DNA from: Holacanthus passer
Taxonomy: Eukaryota > Chordata > Actinopteri > Pomacanthidae
Reading direction: 5' to 3'
Length of the DNA: 64,000 nucleotides
Assembly: GCA_025331565.1 (NCBI GenBank)
Contig: JAFREQ010000049.1
Coordinates: forward strand, 3,072,501 to 3,136,500
Positions 38,301-46,315 of this stretch are shown one piece after another (position 1 is the first letter of the stretch; each line of letters starts with the position of its first letter). Under the pieces are notes generated by a model. It was not told where the DNA came from and searched no databases. It worked only from the letters and a program-made list of their open reading frames with translations. The translations under genes were made by a program, and so were the position numbers.

Positions 38301-41300
38301 TTATTTCATTCGTTTTCATGTAAATAAACATGTCTCCTCACTGTACAATAGACCCAGTTAACATTGAGGGGAACGCAGAGTCGGCCCGTGTAATGGGTCT
38401 GATGCCTTGGATGGATTATGAATTCCAGGTCATCGCTAGCAACATCCTGGGCAGTGGAGAGCCAAGCATGCCCTCACACACCATCCGTACACAGCAAGCA
38501 GGTGAGGGGCCACAGGTCATGTCCAGTATGTTGCACACACTCAAGTGACATCACTTGGGGATATTTGTCAGACTTCACACAGCTCCCTCTGGAGACACAA
38601 AAGGCTTTGTACAACTTTTTTCATATTAGTATGCCCCAACACCTGGAAATAGACTTTAATGTGTAAAATCAGTGTTCTATTTTAGGCCAAGAGTTATCAA
38701 TAAATGTACAACTGACGTTCATCAGTGACTTTAATGTTATTATGTCCATTCTGTTAATAAATGTTTGCCTGCCAAATATATTGAAAAAATACACATTCTG
38801 CACAGTATTTCACAGTTAAACATCCTTAACATCCTAAACACAACAAAAATGATAGTGGTTTGTGCCTGAGAGAACTGAAAGGACATTATCTTTTGAAAGC
38901 ATAATACATTGTTCCAGCCAAAGATGTTTCCACCTATACTGATCCATTTATGTGGATTACATCATGTACTGTATATCATCTTGTGTTTGTATATTTGGCC
39001 CTCAGCTCCCACAGTGGCCCCCAGTGGACTTGGAGGAGGAGGAGGAGACCGCAATGAACTCATTGTTACCTGGACAGTGAGTGTAATACTTAGATTTGTT
39101 TGCATGTATGTGTGTGCTCCATGTGTCCACAGTATTGTACACATGCATATTATAGCATAAAGTGCTGTAGCATATTAAAAATGTCAGTACTTACTAACAA
39201 TGCGTAGAGTAAGGGTAGGGTTTTCTTCTCTTGGGATTGGGCCTATTTGTCTTGTCGAAGTTCACATCTTAATTTTCTCTGAAACCTTCCAGCCCATGGC
39301 CAGAGAATATCAGAATGGTGATGGCTTTGGCTACATCCTGGCATTCAGGAAAAAAGACACATCATCTTGGACAGTGGTGCGTATTCCTCATGTGGAGTCA
39401 TCCCGATATGTTTACTACAACGACAGCCTGACACCATACAGTCCCTTTGAGGTGAAGATCAAAGCTTTTAACCGCAGAGGAGAAGGTCCTTTCAGCCAGA
39501 TAGCTGTGGTCCACTCTGCAGAGGAAGGTGAGTCACTGTGAAAGAAACTGACTCTTGAAAGAAAGAGACAATAAATAAACTTCCTTTTGGGGAGGGGTGA
39601 AACTCTTTGGGTGTGCTGCACAAACAGTTTCTGTTTGGGAAACATTTACTCACAAGCATGCTGCATTATTGCTGAGCAGTTTTCTTTTAGTGATCAAAAG
39701 TATTTTATTAAACAGAAGGATAACAACACAAACGGGAGGGCAACAGACATCATGAATATAAAGATGCATAAGGAGGTCCTTAAACAGGTGGCCTCCAGGA
39801 AGAGGGGTGTTTAACAAAAGTCAAGCATATTGCAAGTGCATTGCATAGAAGAATACAGAGAAAACAACTGGGTGCATTTCCGTTATATCCAGGTTGCAGT
39901 AAGGTAAACGATGCAAAATTTGTATTGAAAGGTTTGAGGCATACACTGTCTCCAACTGCAGTATTTGCTGTCACCACCAGAGGGCAACCACAACTTTGAC
40001 TAGATTGACCACAGCTCACTTAGGAATTCATGGATAGTGAAATGAACATGGCTGTTAGTTTTTACCTCTGTTTGTGAAATATCAAGACACAGTGTAAATC
40101 ATGAAGTGTGTTGCATATTCTGGCCTCCTGACCTCTCACTGACTCCTCACAGAGCCCACAGTGGGACCATCAGGCATCAATGCCACGGCATTGACTGCCT
40201 TTGAGGTCCAGGTTTCATGGGAGCCGGTCCAGCAGCTCAGCACCAATGGCATCCTCAGAGGATACGAGGTAAGGAGTTGCTTAGATACACATCTGGATGT
40301 TTGTCCAACACAGCAGAATGTAAATGACTATAAAAAATAGGACAGGCAAAGTGATACAGTAAAATTCAAAGGTGCTAAGAAAAAGTACATGATTGAGTCA
40401 CCAATCTGTTTTACAGTACAGTAGTACAGAGAAATGTAGTATTTATAGGACATGCATTTTTACTACTTTTGTAAGTATAGTCCAGATAAATTATATCCAG
40501 GAACAGCATTATCTCAACAGCATTTTCTCATGCTGTTAAAAATTCATCAGCAACAGCCATGTGAATATTTGACATTTAACTATTAAAATAAGAGAACACT
40601 TGTTTATCAGGGAAATGTTTTGCTCCCTTTGTTGTGAAAACAGATGTATTTTGTCGTGTGCCATTCAGCTGGTCCTGTTTCTCACTGAACCTACAGTCTT
40701 TTTCTTTGACGTGCCAAAGCAAAAGCAATCTTAAACTTTGCTCTCACAGAAAAGGTTGTACTGTAAGGTTGTAGTGGTATGTAAGACCAATGTATTTGTA
40801 CAAAGTTGAGTTAGTAAAGTTGAAACAGACAGCCACTAGAACCTACTAGACACACAGAATCCAAATAGAAAAATACTGACATACTTAGTGTATGAAAAAC
40901 TATAATTAATAAACTGGTGCTGCAAGGTTCATATGCTGTGTTCCAGAATAGGTTTGTAAATGTCTTTTTAACATGATGTGTATCCTCAGATCCGGTACTG
41001 GCGGCAGCATGAACGGGAAGCAGCAGCAGACAGAGTGCGGACAGCAGGTTTGGAAACAACAGCAAGAGTGTCTGGACTTCGACCCAGCACTCGATACCAC
41101 GTCGCAGTTCTGGCATACAACAGCGCTGGCACCGGGCCGCCCTCGCCACGCACCACCGTCACCACCAGGAAACCACGTATGGCTTGAGCACTTACATATG
41201 CAAACACAGTCACATATGTTGGGGTTTATTCAGGATAAAACTACTCAGTGAGCAAAAAACAAATCTGCAAGTTGAGAATTGTAAGTGCAAAGGATCCATT

Positions 41301-44300
41301 TCATAAAAAAACATGATATGCCTATATCTGGCTGTCACATGAGTTCAACAAGGATGAGAGCAAAGCAGACCAACCACAGGATTTTATGACTGCAGATATG
41401 TGTCATTGTAGCTCAAAATCAGAAGCTGAACCACTGTTAAATCCATCTGCTGATCGCCATTTGTTTAAGGAAGCGATCTGTATAAGCTTGTATATATGTT
41501 TAAAATCATTGGGTAAACATTGTACCACATATGTGCTGCTGCAGATGATTGCAGGGATTTTCCCTGGGTAAAAGGAATGTGTGCTGTGTTTCTGTCCTAC
41601 TCTGTACTGGTATTTTGTGAAATGTAACAGCTGCACAGTTACTAACCTCTCTATAATCATAACTACCAGAGAAACACATAATGTTCAGTAAAGAGCTGCA
41701 ACTGTCGTTGCAGTTGTTTCTGCAAGTAATTTTTGACTTGCAGTTGTTTTATCATTATTTAGTTTCCACATACACAGAGACAGATGCACAAACATATCCA
41801 GACACACACAGGAGTCATTTCCTCAGGCATGTCCTGTCTTTACGATCCTATGAGTAATACAACCAGGTTAAATGACCCATGTAGTCTCATTCTCCACCCC
41901 AGAAATGGATTATCCTTCTCAACTGCAGCTGCTAGTGGGTCTTCTCAGTGCTCAGGAAGGAGAGTAGGTACTTAACACTTCCTGGGCCTGTGGCTGTAAA
42001 TGTATTCAACTGGAGGATTAGACGTGATCTCTATTTCAGAGCAGCAGTCACTCCTCTGCCTGAAGTCAGCATGTACACAAAGACCTGTTAAAATATTCCC
42101 CACATATAGTTGTACTAAATTATTGTAATATGTGTGTGACTTGAATTCTATTTTTTATCAGAACATGTGTGTGAAAAATGTATTTTTTGTTTGTTTGTTT
42201 TCTCACACCCACAGTCATGTTTAAAAAAAATTGTGTGTCTGTTACAGCTCCTAATCGTTGTCCAGGAAATGTGTCATGGAAGACGGATGGCTCATGGGTA
42301 ACAGTGAGGTGGGACCATGTGAAGGCCATGCACAATGAGTCAGCTGTACTGGGCTACAAAGTGAGTACCATCTGAGTGAAGGTGTGTGTGTGTCTGTGTG
42401 TGTCTGTATGTTTGTCTGCATCATTCTCTTTAAGGGTCCTCTCTGGTAGTATTTTACTGAAGTGTCTGAAGACTTAAGAGACAGCTGTGAGACTTGACCT
42501 GAGACTTATTTTACATTCTTACACTCTCACCTGTTAAAATCTTGATCATGAATAAATGATAAACAAGTCAGTAGCAGGCAAGCCTGGCACAACTGCACAC
42601 CTTGAATATTTAATTATTTCATCGATTATTAGGACTTGACCACGGTAATCAAAATCACAATTTGTGCAGGAAAGTGAACTGTTCAGATGCTTTGTCACTT
42701 ACAATATCTAGCATTCAGAGACTTGAAAGACTTGCATTTTGACTTGCTGTGTCCTTGTGGCGACTTGTGACTTGACTTGGACCTGCCGAACGACTTAACA
42801 CCTCTGGTGTGTTTAGGATGGACACAGCTGTCAAGACCATGTGATGAACATATTAAGAGGCTCAATAATAATTACCCGAGTTTGGCATCAGTACACATTT
42901 TGCCAGCTGACTTTGCTTTTGCTTGTGCTTTTGATATGGCAGATCCTGATACCTGTAATCCTATCTGCATCAGAGATATGAGAAACAATGAAAAGGCTTG
43001 TAAGGCAAAGATAAGGCTTGTACCAGCTTATGCATGAGAAAAACATGGTCATCAAAAGATACCTACTGTAGCACTTGCTTCAACAGCAGCAGCAATATTG
43101 CAGTATGCAAAATACCAAAAACACAACTAATGTTTGAGTATTTCTGAGTAGTGTGTTTTTTTGATCTGATGCTAACTGTAAAGATGCCTTTTATGTTGTA
43201 ATGTTGAGTTCTGAACTAAACTGTAGACCTGCTGTGTTCTGTGTGTCAGGTTTTGTACAAACATGAGGGCCAGACAGCATTGAAGGTTCTCGACAAAGCG
43301 AAGACGTCAGTGAGCCTGCCACTGCCAAAAGACAACGGTTATGTTGTGTTGGAGATTCGGTCATGGGGAGAGGGTGGGGATGGGCCAGCACACGAGATTA
43401 TTGTGTCCCGGGACTCAGGTGAGAAACTAACAAACACACACCAATACAGTCTGTGAGTGACAGTGATGTTTTTGAGTAATACACACAGTAAATTAGTCAC
43501 TGATGATAGGAAAATGTGTTTCCAGCAACTGGTAGAGCTTCAATGAAATGATCTTTGAGGAATTAAAGTAACACTGACAGGAATTACTGTATCTGCACCA
43601 TAAGCCTGTGACACAGCACAAGGTCATGATCAAACACCCCTACAGCATTTCATTCCTCTCAGGCCACGAAGGCCCAGAGAGAGCTTCAGTTCAGCTTCAG
43701 TACAGGTGAGAAGGTGAGATTTTGAAAGACAAATCTTAAAACCTGGCCCTGTAAGGACTGAGCCATTCACTGATTTAACCCATGGATGTATTACGGTCAC
43801 ACTGTACGTTAGGAGTCATCTGGCCAGGGATCTTTAATCTCTCTCTCTCATTAATCTCTCCCTTCATTTCATGTATCACTATTGTTACTGCCACTGTTGA
43901 AAAGGGTTTATGAATTGATTGTGATTTCAAAATGTGTGGTGATGTAGTAAATTATCTGAAAAACAAAAAACAAAACAGAAACTATATGGATAAAAAAAAC
44001 TAAAACAAGAGTCCTTGGTTATTCAAGTGAATTATATACTTCACTAATACAACAATCCTGTAAATTCAACATAGCATAACACAGTCCTAATTTGTGGCAA
44101 TGGTAACAATGATCTAATACAGCCAGAGATATTAAAGAGATGAAAAAATGAATATTGTTTGGAATCATAGATGAACAAAATCACCAAATCTAACATCAAT
44201 GAAAAATATTACTTGAGGTGATAAATAAAATATGACCCCTGGGAGGCTTCATACATTTTCTTCCTCATACTTTTGTTTATTTCATCTGATGACATTGGGA

Positions 44301-46315
44301 TCATAAAATAATATTATCCACAACGCAGAAGCTTGGTAACAACTACTGCCATAGCAACATAATATTTATGAGCCACCATCTGATTTCAGACATGTTCCAT
44401 TGCTGACCACAGAAAGGGAAACATATGGAAATGAGATCAATGACATTGTAAACTTGGCTGTGTTAAAACACAGTATAGGTGATCACAGAGAGCAGGAGGG
44501 GTCAAACATGCACGGCCTTTTTATGATTGCACAGATTTCAACATCAATATTTGTTTCTTTGGCCAAGGCCGTGCTATCATAAACATGCCAACAGTATCTG
44601 AAACAAATAAAAGACCGTAGGAGTTTTATATGGTTTTTTATAAGATAATATAAGACACGATATTTCTTTATTCGTCCCACAATGGGGAAATTCACATTGT
44701 ACAGCAGCAAAGTGGATAGTGTAGTTAAATATTAATAAACAATATAAACAAGAGATGTCTAAAAAGTATTAACAACTTAGCTACCATTAACAGTTTTAAC
44801 ATGGTTGGGCATTTTAGGTCCATTGGATATAAAGGTAAAAATCTTAAAACCAATATTGGATTTTTTTTTTCAAATCATCTAAAAAAGATTTCCAGCACCT
44901 CCGCTTCCACACTATTTGTGAGAGACCTCATTACAGGGTCTTCACTTGTATGTTATCTGATGAAAATCGCCCTCATACACGGTGCACTGAAGGGGTGTAA
45001 TGATGCAAGAACAAAGTAAACAGATGTGCTGTGTTAACAGTATGTGATGTACAAGACAGTTTCTGCTGATGTGACCACTAATCATTTTGCACACCCACTG
45101 GCTACAACCCAATTTGTCTTCTATTTTTAAATCAATAGCGTAAGTCAAGAGACAAAATAGTGTCAGGAGAGTTGGGTCAAAACCTTCACAGTATTGTCAT
45201 GTATAGGGCCGGGTATCTTTGGATTTTTTTCTGTGCTAGTTCTGATTTGAGACCTGGGTTTTGGTACCTGCACCCAAATGAAAATATTTTTTCATTCCTT
45301 ACTTTCTGAAATATTGACAAAGTTTCCTATAGAACCTCTTTTTATGTTTTCAAATGTTTCAAATGTCCAATCACAAACAGCTGTGCAAGCCTAAATCAAA
45401 CAAACCTGAAATTGGCACAATTTTGATTCAAATCTAGAACTGGAACTCCTACCATCCAGTGTTGTTTTCGTCAATGATGACAAAATCATTTCATTGACGC
45501 CCCTTTTTTTCATGATGATAACAAGACAGTGATGAGCTAAACATGGCTCTTTGATGACTAAAACATGATGAGTCGTGTGAGTTTTCGTTGACGAGACGAG
45601 ACTGGAGGAAAATGTTAGTGGGTGGTCTGTCAGACGTTTAAAATGCATGACATTTCTGCCTATTGTGCGTGTAATCTGTCAGTCAAAAGCTAAACAGTAT
45701 CAGCAATGTTGCTGCATCCTATCTTTGTTTGGTCCCGCCCACCACCTGGCATGCAGCGCACATTCTGTACAACACACCGCTCACCAGTCACACACACAGC
45801 ACGGCAGCACTGCATCTCCATCAATGGAAAAGTCTCGGCTAGAGCTAAAACTAGACTAAAACCTTTTTGAGTTTTTGTGGACTAAAACTGGACTAAAACT
45901 ATCACATATAGAAATGACTAAAATGTGACTAAAACTAATAAGCATTTTCGTCCAAAAGACTAAAACTAAAACTAAGATGGCTGCCAAAAACAACACTGCT
46001 ACCATCTGACAAGACATTTCAGTGGTTCAATACCCACGCCTAGTTATGAATGAACAGCTCATTTTTTCTCAACTTGAGAGTGTACTAGTTTACAGTATGA
46101 CAGTACTGAGAGTACCAGGGCTGGAAACATCTCTGTTACATTCAGCAACTCTACACCTTATAAAATTGATTTGTTACATACTGTCCCTTGCTGTCTCCCT
46201 TACAGGAACTGGTATGATGGTGCAGAATGACTCCTCCTCCACACTGTCCAGTCACCCTCTTCACCTCCTGACTGTCTTAGTTCTACTCACTCTTGTGTCA
46301 TTGTCAGGCCTGTGA
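21451..46315 (+). CDS. cntn2: Contactin-2 (TAG-1/axonin-1), 22 coding exons
   Basis: GPI-anchored neural cell-adhesion protein of the immunoglobulin superfamily. Known family members act in axon guidance and fasciculation and at the juxtaparanode of myelinated axons, with Caspr2. Exons: 21451-21511, 25374-25515, 26677-26852, 27108-27203, 27614-27826, 29343-29445, 29656-29837, 30489-30625, 31409-31538, 31689-31839, 35171-35298, 36243-36418, 37303-37423, 37885-38043, 38352-38501, 39006-39076, 39293-39527, 40153-40268, 40990-41176, 42248-42360, 43250-43418, 46206-46315. They sum to 3126 bases (1041 residues plus stop), against about 1040 for mammalian CNTN2, and every junction keeps frame. Domain order is signal peptide, Ig1-Ig6, FNIII1-4, GPI signal. 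Phrases such as YRWLINEFPNF, KHGTIYSTAEL and GPPGPPGG are diagnostic of CNTN2 rather than CNTN1 or CNTN3-6. All donors are GT except a probable GC donor after exon 12. ATG ATG starts the frame; I took the first. Confidence 0.95.
21512..22699. other. cntn2 intron 1, 5' part
   Basis: No second gene was seen. It contains a GGTTA-rich stretch near 21680-21705. An open frame on the minus strand over 21312-21560 is a shadow of exon 1 plus repeat. Confidence 0.45.
22700..22840 (+). pseudogene. LINE reverse-transcriptase fragment in cntn2 intron 1
   Basis: One frame reads DLSHAFDTVDRSMLLD. After a stop, KLLEKWFGIRNTAHDWF follows. AFDTVDH-type plus LEKW-type motifs form palm block A and the following helix of L2/CR1-type LINE reverse transcriptases. 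Only about 45 codons survive, with no ends recognisable. Confidence 0.65.
22841..25373. other. cntn2 intron 1, 3' part
   Basis: AT-rich intronic sequence. Several 100-codon-class open frames (for example 22891-23226 minus) show no family resemblance or splice logic and look incidental. Confidence 0.45.
25374..26852 (+). CDS. cntn2: cntn2 exons 2-3: Ig domain 1
   Basis: Exon 2 (25374-25515) has GPVFEEQP and the first disulfide Cys in VTLSCQARA. Exon 3 (26677-26852) has the core Trp (RWLVNGTEV), the GNLVISSPE strand and the second Cys in GSYQCLAINRCG. An extra Cys follows the second canonical one by six residues. Residues about 21-126. The intervening 1.16 kb intron has no recognised repeat. 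Confidence 0.93.
27108..27826 (+). CDS. cntn2: cntn2 exons 4-5: Ig domain 2
   Basis: Exon 4 (27108-27203) carries GTFLACQPPPHYP. Exon 5 (27614-27826) carries SYRWLINEFPNF, FVSQVTGNLYVAKAE and GNYFCFTTINMD. The Cys pair and Trp are canonical. The phrase around INEFPNF is characteristic of contactin-2. Residues about 127-229. Confidence 0.95.
27880..28960. repeat. Degenerate GATATC/ACTAGT repeat field in cntn2 intron 5
   Basis: Roughly ten GATATC-type cores, often extended to GATATCTACAATTG or GATATCAACAATTG, recur irregularly. They alternate with ACTAGT/GACTAGT cores followed by AAATGTCATTTC-like text. Clear cores lie near 27967, 28055, 28160, 28505, 28575, 28765 and 28936. The pattern fits an old, diverged tandem repeat of a unit of several tens of bases. 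It is not coding, and I cannot name the family. Confidence 0.6.
29343..29837 (+). CDS. cntn2: cntn2 exons 6-7: Ig domain 3
   Basis: Exon 6 (29343-29445) encodes APSIKVRFPAETYALAGH and AQLECFAYG. Exon 7 (29656-29837) encodes PVPKLRWRKVDG, PTLILPELSFDDEG and VYECEAYNSEGSD. This is a canonical I-type Ig fold. Residues about 230-324. Intron 5 before it holds a degenerate tandem repeat field. Confidence 0.95.
30489..31538 (+). CDS. cntn2: cntn2 exons 8-9: Ig domain 4
   Basis: Exon 8 (30489-30625) encodes PEWLQVMSD, ELHWSCVAAGKPRPSIRWLR and ends phase 0 after STQ. Exon 9 (31409-31538) encodes DRIEVNGARLKI, MYQCVAENKHGTIY and the linker to Ig5. Together with Ig1-3 this forms the horseshoe head used for homophilic adhesion in contactin-2. 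Residues about 325-413. Confidence 0.95.
31689..35298 (+). CDS. cntn2: cntn2 exons 10-11: Ig domain 5
   Basis: Exon 10 (31689-31839) encodes APDFRLNPVRKLIPAARGG, IECRPRAAPKPSLFW and ends in NSSR. Exon 11 (35171-35298) encodes VTVTPDGILWIHNISRADEG, KYTCFAENYLGKANSTG. Intron 10 (31840-35170, 3.3 kb) separates them. NSS and NIS are N-glycosylation sequons. The exon 11 donor runs directly into a (CA)n microsatellite. Confidence 0.95.
33357..33450 (+). repeat. 41-bp direct repeat, two copies, in cntn2 intron 10
   Basis: The 41 bases starting cttcccacagggctgtgtgt occur at 33357-33397 and again, apparently identical, at 33410-33450. The offset is 53 bases, with 12 bases between copies. This is a recent local duplication. 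Confidence 0.9.
35301..35354. repeat. (AC)27 microsatellite at the cntn2 exon 11 donor
   Basis: Fifty-four bases of perfect AC repeat begin immediately after the donor dinucleotide GT (35299-35300) of intron 11. This is the longest microsatellite in the window. Confidence 0.97.
35620..35960 (-). pseudogene. LINE ORF2 C-terminal remnant in cntn2 intron 11
   Basis: The minus strand reads SFNYLGSILNENYN, then FTTTISICTLLSLHSS, then after gaps EAKITQH and LGWLGHVIRM. This order (YLGS, thumb region, then a QLRWxGHVxRM-like phrase) is the C-terminal part of a non-LTR retrotransposon reverse-transcriptase protein. Stops and frame changes show decay. It is antisense to cntn2. Confidence 0.6.
36243..37423 (+). 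CDS. cntn2: cntn2 exons 12-13: Ig domain 6
   Basis: Exon 12 (36243-36418) encodes DATKITLAPSNADINQGENV, LQCHASHDPTMDLTFTW and ends PYHRVEG. Exon 13 (37303-37423) encodes KENIGDLLIVNAQLSQAG, IYACTAQTVVDSAS. I end exon 12 at a GC donor (GGG|GCAAGT) because the joined RVEG-KENIGD segment then has the same length as in mammalian CNTN2. A GT alternative at 36410 would drop three residues. Residues about 507-605. Confidence 0.9.
37516..37605 (+). mobile_element. Solitary hAT-type terminal fragment in cntn2 intron 13
   Basis: CAGGGGTGCCCAAACATTTCC followed by an AGAGGGCC phrase resembles the outer end of Charlie-like hAT elements. It resembles the end of the element at 58250 in this window. I could not find a matching second end or a target duplication nearby, so this is at most a broken end. 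Confidence 0.4.
37885..38501 (+). CDS. cntn2: cntn2 exons 14-15: FNIII domain 1
   Basis: Exon 14 (37885-38043) starts with the GPPGPPGG linker and reads VELRWSRGYDNHSPIGKYVV. Exon 15 (38352-38501) reads DPVNIEGNAESARVMGLMPW, DYEFQVIASNILGSGEPS. Core Trp, Leu and the DYEF Tyr of the FNIII fold are all present. Residues about 606-708. Confidence 0.95.
38148..38215 (+). repeat. LINE 3'-tail-like repeat in cntn2 intron 14
   Basis: The sequence ataagataagatatacc is followed by TTTATTCATCCCACAGTGGGGAAATTCACA-type text. This is the common TTTATTxxTCCCACAxTGGGGAAATT tail of fish LINEs. A second copy lies at 44640-44790. Confidence 0.6.
39006..39527 (+). CDS. cntn2: cntn2 exons 16-17: FNIII domain 2
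   Basis: Exon 16 (39006-39076) reads APTVAPSGLGGGGGDRNELI and ends at TWT. Exon 17 (39293-39527) reads PMAREYQNGDGFGYILAF, then SPFEVKIKAFNRRGEGPFSQ. The glycine run after PSGL is typical of contactin-2. The FG-loop tripeptide is RGE (39476-39484), where mammalian TAG-1 is known to carry RGD. Residues about 709-810. Confidence 0.95.
39960..39985 (+). promoter_or_regulatory. Possible CTCF-like site in cntn2 intron 17
   Basis: The text tcaccaccagagggcaacc matches the general CCACCAGRGGGC core of vertebrate CTCF sites by eye. A single motif match is weak evidence, and such words also occur by chance or inside repeats. Confidence 0.2.
40153..41176 (+). CDS. cntn2: cntn2 exons 18-19: FNIII domain 3
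   Basis: Exon 18 (40153-40268) reads EPTVGPSGINATALTAFEVQ, VSWEPVQQLSTNGILRGYE. Exon 19 (40990-41176) reads IRYWRQHEREAAADRVRTAG, RVSGLRPSTRYHVAVLAYNS, AGTGPPSP. The EAAADRVRTAGL phrase is shared closely with mammalian contactin-2. Residues about 811-911. Confidence 0.95.
42248..43418 (+). CDS. cntn2: cntn2 exons 20-21: FNIII domain 4
   Basis: Exon 20 (42248-42360) reads PPNRCPGNVSWKTDGSWVTV, RWDHVKAMHNESAVLGYK. Exon 21 (43250-43418) reads VLYKHEGQTALKVLDKAKTS, VVLEIRSWGEGGDGPAHEI. NVS and NES are N-glycosylation sequons. Intron 20 (42361-43249) has no recognised repeat; intron 21 (43419-46205) holds several. Residues about 912-1005. Confidence 0.93.
44640..44790 (+). repeat. LINE 3'-tail-like repeat in cntn2 intron 21
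   Basis: TTTCTTTATTCGTCCCACAATGGGGAAATT-type text is followed by acagcagcaaagtggatagtg and an A/T-rich end. It is the same family and orientation as 38148-38215, but a longer copy. Confidence 0.65.
45204..46042. mobile_element. Old hAT-like MITE, interrupted by a younger MITE
   Basis: The left end reads TAGGGCCGGGTAT and the right end, reverse-complemented, reads TAGGCGTGGGTAT (10 of 13 identical). Flanking octamers GTCATGTA (45196-45203) and GTTATGAA (46043-46050) match at six of eight positions, consistent with a decayed hAT target duplication. Subtracting the inserted element and its duplicated octamer leaves about 289 bases. No coding capacity. Confidence 0.6.
45457..45998. mobile_element. 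hAT MITE nested in an older element, intron 21 of cntn2
   Basis: Termini CAGTGTTGTTTTCG and, on the other strand, CAGTGTTGTTTTTG match at 13 of 14 positions. They are bounded by a perfect 8-bp duplication, CTACCATC, at 45449-45456 and 45999-46006. The 542-bp body has internal direct repetition of GACTAAAACT-type units near its right end and no transposase. The clean duplication shows that this insertion is younger than its host repeat. Confidence 0.88.
46206..46315 (+). CDS. cntn2: cntn2 exon 22: GPI-anchor signal and stop
   Basis: Encodes GTGMMVQNDSSSTLSSHPLH followed by about 17 hydrophobic residues rich in Leu, Val and Ser, ending at TGA (46313-46315). A small-residue cluster (N-D-S-S-S), a short spacer and a hydrophobic C-terminus with no cytoplasmic tail are the marks of a GPI-transamidase signal. 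The anchor site is probably within NDSSS. Confidence 0.93.

Noticed and set aside
41690..41750. Possible terminal fragment of a GCTGCAACT-type MITE
   Set aside because: Only a few bases match and no second end or target duplication was found.
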